From CAYPNF01 sp964411985 (GTDB lineage Bacteria > Verrucomicrobiota > Verrucomicrobiia > Limisphaerales > J093): a stretch of 64,000 nt of DNA. The stretch spans positions 15,841 through 79,840 of the forward strand of contig CAYPNF010000041.1 in the NCBI GenBank assembly GCA_964411985.1. The letters are read 5' to 3'. Below the pieces are notes generated by a model. The model saw only the letters and a list, made by a program, of their open reading frames with translations. It ran no database searches and was not told where the DNA came from. This document shows, piece by piece, positions 1-8,530 of this stretch. The number at the start of each line of letters is the position of its first letter. The first letter of the stretch is position 1. Both the position numbers and the translations under genes were made by a program.

Positions 1-838
1 GCACATACTTTCCATCCGCAATCAATGCGTCGCCCACCTCCCGTGCCATGCTGGAGGGTATGGCGAAACCGATCCCGGTGTTCATCCCCCGAATCAAGGT
101 GTTGATGCCGATGACCTCGCCGTCAATGTTGACGAGGGGACCGCCGCTGTTTCCGGGGTTGATGCTGGCATCGGTCTGAACGAAATCCTGGTCCATCGAC
201 GGATCTAGGATAATGCCGGATCTCCCTTTGGCGCTCACGTGACCGAAAGTGATGCTATAGTCGAGGTCGAAGGGAGCTCCGATCGCGATCGCAAACTCGC
301 CCACCTTCACCTTCTGCGCGTCCGCGAACTTAGCCGCAGGAAGCCCTTCGGCATCGATCTTCAACACCGCGAGGTCGGACATCATGTCGATGCCCTTCAC
401 CACCGCGTCGTAGACCTTGCGATTCTGGAGTCGAACACGAATCTTCTCGGCATTCCTCACCACGTGACCATTAGTGAGGATGTAACCATCTTCGCGAACG
501 ATGACCCCGGATCCTTGCCCATCGAAAACCCGCGGGTGGTTGCGGGGAACTTTGGTACTCTCCTTCTTCTGTCTCTCTTCAAGCTGTTTCCGCATCTGCG
601 GGGGAAGCCAATCCCAAAGCGGACTATTCTCGTCCGCCGTGTCAAAGTCGATCTTGCGCGCCACACTAATGACCACCACAGATGGAGTCACTTTATCGGC
701 AACATCGATGAAGGCTTGATTGAGTTGGCGAGCTAGTTCAGCGGGGCCGGAAGCAGCCTGGACCACAGTGGCTGCCCCCAGCAGGCCTACCACCAGGTAT
801 CCGAGCAGCGACGACCTCGTATTTTGTTTACCATTCAT
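1..838 (-). CDS. HtrA/Deg-family trypsin-like serine protease, C-terminus cut by window edge
   Basis: This is an exported protease of the HtrA/DegP/DegQ type, which degrades or refolds misfolded envelope proteins. The visible 279 residues begin with a hydrophobic signal segment (about residues 10-29). The trypsin fold follows, with the triad in order: His125 in TNGHVV, Asp155 in MSDLAVLK and Ser231 in GNSGGP. A glutamine- and lysine-rich stretch near residues 80-98 resembles the LA loop. PDZ domains would lie beyond the window edge, so DegP, DegQ and DegS types cannot be told apart. A second in-frame ATG lies two codons upstream, at 844. No clear Shine-Dalgarno site is seen before either start. 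The gene diverges from the zinc-ribbon gene at 1048. Confidence 0.93.
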   Translation of the reverse strand, partial: MNGKQNTRSSLLGYLVVGLLGAATVVQAASGPAELARQLNQAFIDVADKVTPSVVVISVARKIDFDTADENSPLWDWLPPQMRKQLEERQKKESTKVPRNHPRVFDGQGSGVIVREDGYILTNGHVVRNAEKIRVRLQNRKVYDAVVKGIDMMSDLAVLKIDAEGLPAAKFADAQKVKVGEFAIAIGAPFDLDYSITFGHVSAKGRSGIILDPSMDQDFVQTDASINPGNSGGPLVNIDGEVIGINTLIRGMNTGIGFAIPSSMAREVGDALIADGKYV

Positions 839-1047
839 GCGCATAAACTTCTTATGGACAGCCCGGAGACGCCGGCAATCTTTGCCCTCGAGGACAGTTC
901 GGCAGCAACCGATGCACCCATACATCAGATGCTTAGAAGCGGATCTCGCGAAAGCGTTCAAACTCCACCGTCGCGAAAAACGTCCTTCCACTTGTTGACG
1001 ACCCGATGTCCGGCCGATAGGATCCCCTCCGCGTAGGACCCATAGAA

Positions 1048-1776
1048 ATGCTGGAAGCCATCGAAAAACTACTCATCCTGCAAGACCGGGATCGAAGAAT
1101 CGCCCAAGTGCGGTCGGAACTGAACGCCGTTCTCCCCCAGAGGGTGACAGCCAACAACCGGAACGAGAAAGCGAAAGCTGAACTCGAGACGGCCAAGGTT
1201 GCCGTACGCCAATTGGAGAGTGACCGCAAGAAACTGGAATTGGACGTCGAGGCGCAGAAGCAACTCATTGACAAGTATTCCCTCCAGCAGTTTCAGACCA
1301 AGAAGAACGACGAATACAAGGCTTTAGCGCACGAGATTGTCGGATGTAAGGCCCTGATCACCAAACTCGACGACCAGCAATTGGAGCTGATGGAGAAGAT
1401 CGAGGCAGGCCAGAAACAGGTCGCCGAGAAGTCGAGGATCCTGGACGAAGTCAATCGCGATGCTGCCCAACTCCTTGCTAGCCTGGCGGCTCGTGAAAAG
1501 GAGCTGCAGCAACGCTTGTCGGAACTGGAATCCAACCGGGGAGCTCTCCTGGCCGCCGTAGAGGCGTCGGTGCTGCAAAAATATGATCGAATGCGCAAGT
1601 CCAAGGGAGACAGAGTCTTGGTGGGTATTGATCACGGTGCCTGCGGGGGATGTCACATGAAACTGCCGACCCAGGTGTTGATCTCCTGCCAGGCGGCGCA
1701 GGAAGTGATTACCTGCATCAACTGCGGTCGCATCCTTTATTTTACTCCGGAAATGGATCTGGCGAGTGCAGATTAG
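1048..1776 (+). CDS. Coiled-coil protein with C4 zinc ribbon (COG1579 family)
   Basis: This 242-residue protein has a long, charged coiled coil (about residues 5-185) and a C-terminal zinc ribbon. The metal ligands are Cys199 and Cys202 (CGGC) and Cys223 and Cys226 (CINC). This is the layout of the COG1579 family, whose chlamydial member CdsZ/CT398 has been linked to sigma-54 and type III secretion. The exact biochemical role of the family is not settled. The rnpB gene follows on the same strand after about 60 bases. From memory, members of this family also lie beside rnpB in actinobacteria, so the pairing may be meaningful. The start is the first ATG of the frame, just before a typical MLEAIEKLL opening. 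Confidence 0.88.
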   Translation: MLEAIEKLLILQDRDRRIAQVRSELNAVLPQRVTANNRNEKAKAELETAKVAVRQLESDRKKLELDVEAQKQLIDKYSLQQFQTKKNDEYKALAHEIVGCKALITKLDDQQLELMEKIEAGQKQVAEKSRILDEVNRDAAQLLASLAAREKELQQRLSELESNRGALLAAVEASVLQKYDRMRKSKGDRVLVGIDHGACGGCHMKLPTQVLISCQAAQEVITCINCGRILYFTPEMDLASAD

Positions 1777-1839
1777 TTGCGGGATTCGGCTGCGGAAGAC
1801 CGCTTGTGAGTTTGCAGGAACAAGGTTAGTCTCCTTTTT

Positions 1840-2222
1840 CCGCGGAAGGGCGGAGGTTCGCTTGGGGCGAAAGCTTCAAGAGGAAAGTCCGAACACCATA
1901 GGGCGCGATGCCGCGTAACCTCCAGCGACAGCTTGGGGATACACGCGGGAGCGGCACTTCAAGGTGCCGTGACGGATAGTGCCACAGAAAACAAACCGCC
2001 AGGCGTAAGCTTGGTAAGGGTGAAAAGGTGGGGTAAGAGCCCACCGCCTCCAGCGCAAGCTGGAGGGCACGGAAAACCCCATCGGGTGCAAGGCCAAATA
2101 GAGGACCCAGGCGCGGCCCGCGCCGCGGCGCAAGCCAAGTCCCGGGTAAGGCCGCTGAGAGAAATGAGCCTCTCCGTTCCGCAAGGAGCGAAGACAGAAT
2201 TCGGCTTACAGCCCTTCCGCGG
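1840..2222 (+). ncRNA. rnpB: RNase P RNA (M1 RNA), bacterial type A
   Basis: This is the catalytic RNA of RNase P, which matures tRNA 5' ends. The conserved 5' core block GAGGAAAGTCCG lies at about 1880-1891. Further in are the GGTAAGAGCCCACCG block near 2032 and the GCAAGGCCAAATAG block near 2088. The 3' block ACAGAATTCGGCTTACA is near 2194-2210. Helix P1 closes the molecule: bases 1840-1851 pair perfectly with 2211-2222. The length of about 383 nt fits type A RNAs. It lies between the zinc-ribbon gene and the tetrapyrrole cluster, on the same strand. No obvious promoter or poly-T terminator was found around it. Confidence 0.96.
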
Positions 2223-2282
2223 AGCTGGGGGATTCAAAGCGAAATCCCTTGCGCAGAAGGTATCTATCATTAACCTTGCTAC

Positions 2283-3101
2283 GTGTTCGGGTTAACTGAC
2301 CGAAACTATTTTGCTATGGCAGTCGCGGTGTACTTTCTCAGTACACTCTACTCTGTATTTCTTTGGAGGCGTGGATTCCGCGACGATGACCGCGTAAGTT
2401 ACCTGTTGATGCTAATGGGGATGATCCTCCATACCGGAGCTATGGTGAAAAGGGGGTTTTCCTTCAGCCGCTGTCCGGTAAACAACCTGTACGAGGCCAC
2501 TATTTTCGCCCTTTGGGCAATTGTCGCTGCCTATCTAGTCTTCGGAATCTGGAGGAGGTTGCGGTTCGTCGGTGCTTTTGTCGCGCCGCTCGTTTTGGCT
2601 TTGGGGATTTTTGCCCTCATGCCCGCCTTGGATATCCAAGATCCCGCCGCGAAGGTCAATCCCGCCGTCAGTGTCCACGCCGCGATCGTCCTTTTGGCCT
2701 ACGGCGCTTACGGTCTAAGTTCGGTGGCTGCCCTGATGTACCTCACCGAGGAAAGGAACCTGAAGCTACGAAAGGTATGGATCGTTCTCTCTCGCTTGCC
2801 CTCGATCACCAGGCTGGAGGTGGTGATGCATCGCGCCCTGCTGGCAGGGTTCGGTTTGCTCTCCGTCGGCCTGGCTCTCGGAGTCGTGGGTCTCTTCCAC
2901 GAGAAGAAAGTGCTATGGACGAGCGACCCGAAGCTGAACTGGTCGTTGTTCGTTTGGTGTTTCTACCTGGCGCTGATCTTGTTGCGTAAGCGAATCTGGC
3001 TGTCCGGCCGACGCGTCGCCTGGAGTTCCATCGTCGGTTTTGGATTCATCATCACCACTTTCTGGGGCTTCAACCTCCTCTCCTCCATTCACCATCCCTG
3101 A
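2283..3101 (+). CDS. HemX/CcsA-like integral membrane cytochrome c assembly protein
   Basis: This is a 272-residue membrane protein with about eight hydrophobic segments, such as VSVHAAIVLLAYGAYGLSSV near residues 129-150. The aromatic block NLYEATIFALWAI, its histidines and its position just before hemA match HemX, a relative of the haem-handling proteins CcsA and CcmC. In Bacillus, HemX lies in the hem operon and lowers HemA levels. A role in haem export for cytochrome c maturation is also possible. The frame opens with GTG at 2283, and an ATG at 2316 (residue 12) is a credible alternative start. The gap to hemA is only 17 bases, so the two genes are probably co-transcribed. Confidence 0.85.
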   Translation: MFGLTDRNYFAMAVAVYFLSTLYSVFLWRRGFRDDDRVSYLLMLMGMILHTGAMVKRGFSFSRCPVNNLYEATIFALWAIVAAYLVFGIWRRLRFVGAFVAPLVLALGIFALMPALDIQDPAAKVNPAVSVHAAIVLLAYGAYGLSSVAALMYLTEERNLKLRKVWIVLSRLPSITRLEVVMHRALLAGFGLLSVGLALGVVGLFHEKKVLWTSDPKLNWSLFVWCFYLALILLRKRIWLSGRRVAWSSIVGFGFIITTFWGFNLLSSIHHP

Positions 3102-3118
3102 GCATCCCTCCCTCAGCC

Positions 3119-4198
3119 ATGTCAGTTCTCGTTGTTGGAATCAGCCACCGGACCTCCCCCGTAGCCATACGGGAGAAGCTGGCTTTTCCCGAGTCAGCGA
3201 TTCCGGGATGCCTGGCGGAGATCAAAGCGAAGGGTGTTGCGGAGGAAGCCGTGATCCTTTCAACCTGCAACCGGGTGGAGCTTTACGCCGGAAGTGATCA
3301 GCGTCCGGAAGAGGCATTACGAGTCCTGCGCAGCTACCTCGTGGAAAACCGAGGCTATCCCGGCGAGCTGAAGGAGGAACTCTACTGCCACTCTGAACCT
3401 CAAAGCCTGGAGCACCTGTTCCGGGTGGCCAGCGGCTTGGATTCCATGCTGCTGGGCGAAACGGAGATTCTGGGCCAGCTCAAGAAAGCCTATGACCTGG
3501 CCCTCCAGCACCAGGGCACGGGACGCTCCCTCAACAAGGCGTTTCAGCGGGCTTTCAACGTGGCCAAGCAAATCCGGACCGAAACCAATATCCAGCGTGG
3601 AAGCGTCTCCGTCGCCTCGGCGGCGGTTGAACTCGCGGAGAGGATCTTCGAATCGCTGAAGGATCACGACGTACTCGTGATCGGGGCCGGGGACACGAGC
3701 GAAAAGACCGCCCGCGCCCTGCTCTCCCGAGGGGCGAAGGAAGTGTGGGTCACCAACCGATCTCTTGAAAAGGCCGCTGCCTTGGCAGAGAGCCTCGGTG
3801 GCAAGTGCATCCCATTCGATGACTGGTCCAGGGAGTTCCCGCACATCGACATCGTGATCAGTAGCACTTCCGCTCCTCACTATGTGCTGGATCGGACAAA
3901 GTTGCAGCCCTTGATGCGCCTCCGTCATCAACGCCCCCTGCTGCTGATCGACATCGCCGTTCCCCGAGACATCGATCCCGAGGTCAATGTTCTGGACAGT
4001 GTCTATCTCTACAACATCGACGATCTTCAGATGCTCGCCGATGATGCCATGCGTCAGCGCAAGGAAGAAATCGCCCGCTGCAACGCCATCATTGCAGAGA
4101 AAGTACGCGGGCTCCTATCAAGGCCTGTGCAGTCGGCCCAGGCGGAGTCGCCTTCCGGCTTTGGGCCTATGTGCGACCCCAACCCCAGCAACCCGTAG
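3119..4198 (+). CDS. hemA: Glutamyl-tRNA reductase, short form
   Basis: This enzyme reduces glutamyl-tRNA(Glu) to glutamate-1-semialdehyde with NADPH, the first committed step of C5 tetrapyrrole synthesis. The opening VGISHRTSPVAIREKLAF, the nucleophile Cys50 in STCNRVELY and the block GLDSMLLGETEILGQLKKAY (about residues 104-123) are all canonical. A nucleotide-binding stretch with GAGDTSEKTA follows near residue 189. The protein ends at residue 359, soon after the linker helix (DDAMRQRKEEIARCNAIIAE). It therefore lacks most of the C-terminal dimerisation domain found in enzymes of about 420 residues. hemC starts immediately downstream, so there is no room for a missing C-terminus. Chlamydial HemA proteins are also short, as I recall. 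Confidence 0.96.
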   Translation: MSVLVVGISHRTSPVAIREKLAFPESAIPGCLAEIKAKGVAEEAVILSTCNRVELYAGSDQRPEEALRVLRSYLVENRGYPGELKEELYCHSEPQSLEHLFRVASGLDSMLLGETEILGQLKKAYDLALQHQGTGRSLNKAFQRAFNVAKQIRTETNIQRGSVSVASAAVELAERIFESLKDHDVLVIGAGDTSEKTARALLSRGAKEVWVTNRSLEKAAALAESLGGKCIPFDDWSREFPHIDIVISSTSAPHYVLDRTKLQPLMRLRHQRPLLLIDIAVPRDIDPEVNVLDSVYLYNIDDLQMLADDAMRQRKEEIARCNAIIAEKVRGLLSRPVQSAQAESPSGFGPMCDPNPSNP

Positions 4199-4213
4199 GT
4201 GCAATCCTGTTCC

Positions 4214-5227
4214 ATGTCCATGCCTTATCCAGCCATCCTGAGATTTGCGACCCGAGGTAGTCCCTTGGCGCTCGCCCAAACGAACATGACGCTGGAAGCC
4301 TGCAGGAAGGAGTCTCCCGCCACGCAATTCGAGGTGCGCATCATCAAGACGACTGGAGATAAGCTGCAAACTGCTTCGATGGCCACACCGGGTGACCTCC
4401 CCAAAGGTCTGTTTACGAAGGAACTGGAGGTGGCTCTCCTGCACAAGGACGCGGATATGGCGGTACACAGTCTCAAGGATCTCCCCACCGAACTGCCAGG
4501 TGGTCTGCTCCTGGGCGCAGTCGGCCAAAGGGAGGATGCGCGCGATGTGTTGATTTACCGCGATGCGTCCAGCCCCAATGCCCAGGGAGGAAGGACCTTT
4601 TCTGGTCCTCTGGACCTCGCCAGTCTTCCTAGGGATGCGACCGTCGCTACCAGCAGCACGCGCAGGAGAGAGCAAATCCTCGCAGCTCAGCCAAAGGCGA
4701 ACACCGTGGAGATCCGGGGAAACGTCGGTACCCGCCTCCGGAAACTGGTTGAGAACCCGGCTTGGGATGCAACCATCCTGGCTGCAGCGGGCCTGAAACG
4801 TCTCGGTTACCGCATCGATCAGGAAGGCTTGCTCGTGATCCCCTCCTCCGCTGTTCCTTCCGCCGAGGAACGCGCGAAACTGAATGGCCTGCGGGCCTCG
4901 CTTCTTCCCATCGACCAAATGATTCCTTGTGTGGGGCAGGCAGCGATCGGAATTGAGACGAGGGAAGGAGATGGAGTGGCTCAACCGTTCTGCCGGCTCT
5001 TGGATCATGCAGACAGTCGGATGTGTGTTACCGCCGAGAGGGCGTTTCTCCAAGCGATGGGCGGAGGTTGCCAGAGCCCGGTGGCGGCTCATGCAACCCT
5101 GGAAGGGGGGCAAATGCGATTGCTAGGGATCAGTTTCCGCAGTGGAGCCGCCCGAAGGTCGATGGTGACCGGGCCTGCCAAAGCCGCGGTGGAGCTCGGA
5201 AAGGAGCTGGCCGCACGTCTGATCTGA
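4214..5227 (+). CDS. hemC: Porphobilinogen deaminase (hydroxymethylbilane synthase)
   Basis: The enzyme joins four porphobilinogen units into hydroxymethylbilane. It opens with the family signature ILRFATRGSPLALAQTNM and continues with LFTKELEVALLHKDADMAVHSLKDLP, split here only to show both blocks: LFTKELEVAL and ADMAVHSLKDLP. The dipyrromethane-cofactor cysteine is present as Cys286 in GGGCQSPV. A short insertion of about 20 residues (SSPNAQGGRTF) precedes the ATSSTRR block, which explains a length of 337 residues against about 310. I chose the ATG at 4214. A GTG at 4199 and an ATG at 4220 are alternatives. The gene follows hemA by 15 bases, which suggests co-transcription or translational coupling. 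Confidence 0.96.
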   Translation: MSMPYPAILRFATRGSPLALAQTNMTLEACRKESPATQFEVRIIKTTGDKLQTASMATPGDLPKGLFTKELEVALLHKDADMAVHSLKDLPTELPGGLLLGAVGQREDARDVLIYRDASSPNAQGGRTFSGPLDLASLPRDATVATSSTRRREQILAAQPKANTVEIRGNVGTRLRKLVENPAWDATILAAAGLKRLGYRIDQEGLLVIPSSAVPSAEERAKLNGLRASLLPIDQMIPCVGQAAIGIETREGDGVAQPFCRLLDHADSRMCVTAERAFLQAMGGGCQSPVAAHATLEGGQMRLLGISFRSGAARRSMVTGPAKAAVELGKELAARLI

Positions 5228-5281
5228 AGGCTCCTTTCAGGCGCGGATCCCGCATTTCCAACGTCAGCTCTGTCTCCCTTC

Positions 5282-6808
5282 ATGAAAAAAACCAAAGGTT
5301 CTGTCTTCTTGGTGGGCGCCGGCCCGGGCAACCCAGATCTCCTGACTCTGCGTGGAGCTCAGTTGCTCCGTACCGCCGACGTCGTGGTTTACGACCATCT
5401 CGTCGATCCATCCCTCCTGCGCCATGCGCCTCCGCAGGCCGAGAAGATCCGTCGCTCCAAGGAAGAAGGCCCCAGCCTTCCCGAACTATGTGCTCTCCTG
5501 GTTCAGCGGGCCCAAGCGGGAAAAACGGTGGTGCGACTCAAGGGTGGAGACCCTTATGTTTTCGGCCGGGGAGGAGAAGAGGCGGAGTTTCTGGGCAAAG
5601 CAGGAGTTCCCTTCGAAGTCGTGCCAGGAGTCTCCTCGATTGCCGCCGTACCTAGCACAGCCGGCATTCCTCTCACTCATCGAGCTCTCTCCTCCAGTTT
5701 CACGGTCGTCACCGGGCATGAGGACCCAGACAAGGAGGTTAGTTCCATCGATTGGGCTTCCATCGCCAAGGTCCCTGGGACTTTGTTGGTGCTGATGGGG
5801 CTGGAGCGCATCGGGCAGATAACCCGATCCCTGGTCCAGGGCGGGCGCGCGCCAAAGACCCCGGCCGCCGTCATCCGCTGGGGTACGACCGAACAGCAGA
5901 AGACGGTGACAGGGACTCTTCAGGACATCGCCGCCCGCACGGAGAAGGAAGGACTCACCTCCCCCGCCATCATCGTCATCGGAGAGGTCGTCGAAATGCG
6001 GAAAACCTTGGGATGGTTTGAGAATCGTCCCTTGTTTGGACAGACGGTCGTAGTCACCCGGGCAGCTGACCAAACCGAGGAGATGGTTTCCCTGCTGCGC
6101 ACGCGGGGTGCAGATGCGCTGTCCATTCCCACCATTCGCATCGAGGGTCCAGCAGAGCACGAAGCCCTGGTGGACGCTATTATGGGCCTGAACGGATACG
6201 ACTGGGTGGTGTTCACCAGCTCCAACGGCGTGAGCAAGTTCTTTGAGATGTTCTTCAAGGCCTTCGAGGATTTGAGGGACTTAGGGGGAGTTCGCATTGC
6301 TGCAGTGGGGCCCGCCACAGCGGCGAAACTCCGCGAACTTCACCTGAAGGTCGATCTCGTCCCCAAAGACTATCAGGCGAAACACGTCGCCAAGGGAATG
6401 GCTGAGGCGGCCAGCCTGGAAAACCTGAGAGTGCTCCTGCTACGGGCGGAAAAGGCCACTTCTGATCTGCCGCAACTTCTGGAGGAGGCGGGAGCCATCG
6501 TCGATGACGTCACCTGCTATCGTACAGTCTCAGAGACGGAGGGAGCGCAGGAAGCCGCGCAACGATTCTCTGAACAGGGTGCAGATTGGGTCACCTTCAC
6601 CAGCGGGTCCACGGTGGAAGGATTTCATAAGAGATTTGACCTCAAAGCCACCCTGAAAGAATTCAGCCAACTCAAAGTCGCCTCCATTGGACCGGAGACC
6701 ACAAAGGTGCTCGTGGGCATGGGAATCCAACCCCACATCGAGGCCAATCCACATACGGTGGACGCGATGGTCCAGGCAATCGAGCGCCACGCCACCAAAC
6801 GCAAGTAA
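5282..6808 (+). CDS. cobA-hemD: Fused uroporphyrinogen-III C-methyltransferase and uroporphyrinogen-III synthase
   Basis: This is a two-domain protein of 508 residues. The N-terminal half (about 1-245) is a SUMT/CobA methyltransferase with FLVGAGPGNPDLLTLRGAQL, VVVYDHLV and RLKGGDPYVFGRGGEE. It makes precorrin-2 from uroporphyrinogen III and SAM, leading to siroheme and corrinoids. The C-terminal half (about 255-505) is a HemD-type synthase, which cyclises hydroxymethylbilane; the WVVFTSSNGVSKFFE and WVTFTSGSTVEGF blocks are typical. The HemC product is therefore closed and can be methylated by one polypeptide. This fusion is known in several phyla. The gene follows hemC by 54 bases. The start is the ATG just before KKTKGSVFLVGAGPG. 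Confidence 0.95.
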   Translation: MKKTKGSVFLVGAGPGNPDLLTLRGAQLLRTADVVVYDHLVDPSLLRHAPPQAEKIRRSKEEGPSLPELCALLVQRAQAGKTVVRLKGGDPYVFGRGGEEAEFLGKAGVPFEVVPGVSSIAAVPSTAGIPLTHRALSSSFTVVTGHEDPDKEVSSIDWASIAKVPGTLLVLMGLERIGQITRSLVQGGRAPKTPAAVIRWGTTEQQKTVTGTLQDIAARTEKEGLTSPAIIVIGEVVEMRKTLGWFENRPLFGQTVVVTRAADQTEEMVSLLRTRGADALSIPTIRIEGPAEHEALVDAIMGLNGYDWVVFTSSNGVSKFFEMFFKAFEDLRDLGGVRIAAVGPATAAKLRELHLKVDLVPKDYQAKHVAKGMAEAASLENLRVLLLRAEKATSDLPQLLEEAGAIVDDVTCYRTVSETEGAQEAAQRFSEQGADWVTFTSGSTVEGFHKRFDLKATLKEFSQLKVASIGPETTKVLVGMGIQPHIEANPHTVDAMVQAIERHATKRK

Positions 6809-6829
6809 GGGAGGCATCAGCTTTCCGCT

Positions 6830-7486
6830 ATGGGTTTCGAGTTAGTGCGCAAACGAACGGTTCCTGTTCCGACCTGGCGAGGCATCCTGCTGTTCGTAGT
6901 CGTTCTGGCTCTCTCTGCTTTCGTCACGTCCAAAACACTGCATCCTTTTCTTTCGGTCACCCGTCGCGTGCCAGCCAACGTGCTCGTAGTGGAAGGTTGG
7001 CTCTCAGACGAGAACCTGAAGACGGCCCTCTCCGAGTTCAACCAGGGGAAGTACGAACTGCTGATCACGACGGGAGGGCCACTGCCCAAAGGGAAGTACC
7101 TCTCGGGTTGCGAGGATTATGCCGAGTTGAGCACCCAGACGCTGCGCAAACTGGGAATGACGCAATCGCAGGTCCTGACAGCCTCTTCCCCCGGCGGGGC
7201 CAAACACCGCACCTACCGGAGTGCCGCCGCGGCAAAGGACAAACTGACCTCCCACGGTCTCTCGCTCAAAGGAATCAACGTCCTCAGCTCCTCGGTGCAT
7301 ACCCGGAGAACGGGTCTGGTTTTCCAAGAAGTCTTTGGGCCGTCCACCCCTGTCGGAACCATCGCTCTGCCCCCTGACGATTACGATCCGGAACGTTGGT
7401 GGGCTTCCAGCGAAGGAGTTAAAGGGGTGTTTTCCGAGTTCCTTGGGTGGGGGTATGAGTACTTTCTAGGAAGCCTGCGAGGGTGA
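6830..7486 (+). CDS. DUF218 / YdcF-SanA-like membrane-anchored protein
   Basis: This is a 218-residue protein with one N-terminal membrane segment (about residues 15-32: GILLFVVVLALSAFV). The rest should lie outside the cytoplasmic membrane. The body shows the DUF218 pattern: ANVLVVEGWLSDENL, then ELLITTGGPLPKG, a conserved arginine in HRTYRSA, and the later VLSSSVHTRRTGLVF. Proteins of this family (E. coli YdcF, SanA and ElyC) bind nucleotides or take part in envelope polymer metabolism, but the reaction here is unknown. It lies 21 bases after cobA-hemD, so it probably shares the transcript, although no functional link to tetrapyrroles is apparent. Confidence 0.8.
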   Translation: MGFELVRKRTVPVPTWRGILLFVVVLALSAFVTSKTLHPFLSVTRRVPANVLVVEGWLSDENLKTALSEFNQGKYELLITTGGPLPKGKYLSGCEDYAELSTQTLRKLGMTQSQVLTASSPGGAKHRTYRSAAAAKDKLTSHGLSLKGINVLSSSVHTRRTGLVFQEVFGPSTPVGTIALPPDDYDPERWWASSEGVKGVFSEFLGWGYEYFLGSLRG

Positions 7487-7549
7487 GGAATCCCTCTTTC
7501 TGCTTGCGCTCGCACGAAGCCTGCCGGAAACTTCGAGCCGTAATCCACT

Positions 7550-8485
7550 ATGACACGACGAGACTTCATCACCCACTCGGCGCTAGCCACCGTCGGATCC
7601 ACGCTGGCCGCGAACACCCTGGCAACCACCACCAGGTCCCGCCATGTCCGCCTGGGGGGCCCGATTTTCACAAAGGCTTCCGATCCCGAGGAACTGGCCC
7701 AGGCCCACGTGGACCTGGGCTATCGTGCTGCTTATTGTCCGGGCGTAACGCTCAAGGAGCCGGACCGCATCCGCGCCTTCTCCGAAGCCTTCTCGCGTAG
7801 GAATGTCGTCATCGCCGAGGTGGGCCGCTGGGTGAACCTCATGGACCGGGACCCCAATAAGCAAAAGGCCAACCTGGCCCAGGTCACCGAAGGGCTGGCC
7901 CTGGCTGACGAGATCGGCGCCCTTTGCTGCGTCGATATCGCTGGTTCCCGGAGTCCCGTCGAATGGTTTGGGCCTCACCCTGAGAACCTGGGGAAAGACT
8001 ATTTCGACGCAGCCGTCCGGAACGCGCGGGCGATCATCGACGCCGTCAAGCCAAAGCGCGCCAAGTTCTGCTACGAAGTGATGGGGTGGGCACTTCCTGA
8101 TGGTCCTGACACCTATCTTAAGCTGTTGAAAGCGATCGATAGAAAGCAGTTCGGAGTCCATCTTGATCCCGCCAATGCCGTGAATTCCCCGCGGCGCTTC
8201 TACGAGAATTCGCGGCTCCTGGATGACTGTTTTGACATGCTAGGCAAGTACATCGTCAGCTGTCACGCCAAGGACCTGATCTGGCAGGTGGAGATGAACC
8301 TCCACTTCGTGGAAGTGCGTCCTGGCGCAGGGTCCATCGACTTCACCAAGTACCTGAAGCGCCTCGCCATGCTCCCTCATCAGCCTCCCTTAATGATGGA
8401 ACATCTCCCCAACGCTGAGGAGTACGACCTGGGCCGAAAACACCTGCTCAACCTGGCTCAAAACCTCGGCATCCAGACAAGCTAG
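7550..8485 (+). CDS. Tat-exported sugar phosphate isomerase/epimerase-like TIM-barrel protein
   Basis: The N-terminus MTRRDFITHSALATVGSTLA is a twin-arginine signal, so the folded enzyme is predicted to be exported. The remaining 280 or so residues follow the xylose-isomerase-like TIM-barrel pattern (AP endonuclease 2 / sugar isomerase family). Likely metal ligands lie in CYEVMGW, FGVHLDPAN, VSCHAKDL and MMEHLP. The substrate cannot be read from the sequence. Related verrucomicrobial and planctomycetal proteins are often encoded near polysaccharide-degrading enzymes. The start is the first ATG and gives a proper RR motif at residues 3-4. The next gene starts 45 bases downstream on the same strand. 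Confidence 0.85.
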   Translation: MTRRDFITHSALATVGSTLAANTLATTTRSRHVRLGGPIFTKASDPEELAQAHVDLGYRAAYCPGVTLKEPDRIRAFSEAFSRRNVVIAEVGRWVNLMDRDPNKQKANLAQVTEGLALADEIGALCCVDIAGSRSPVEWFGPHPENLGKDYFDAAVRNARAIIDAVKPKRAKFCYEVMGWALPDGPDTYLKLLKAIDRKQFGVHLDPANAVNSPRRFYENSRLLDDCFDMLGKYIVSCHAKDLIWQVEMNLHFVEVRPGAGSIDFTKYLKRLAMLPHQPPLMMEHLPNAEEYDLGRKHLLNLAQNLGIQTS

Positions 8486-8530
8486 TCCATTCTTTCCACC
8501 CTGGACTCAGTCATTGACAAAGAAAATATC

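Noticed and set aside
239..736. Plus-strand open frame of 165 codons inside the HtrA gene
   Set aside because: It is the antisense of a gene with a complete catalytic triad and shows no family pattern of its own.
4100..4213. Possible frameshift that would restore a full-length HemA
   Set aside because: Other frames after the stop do not resemble the dimerisation domain, and hemC begins at once.
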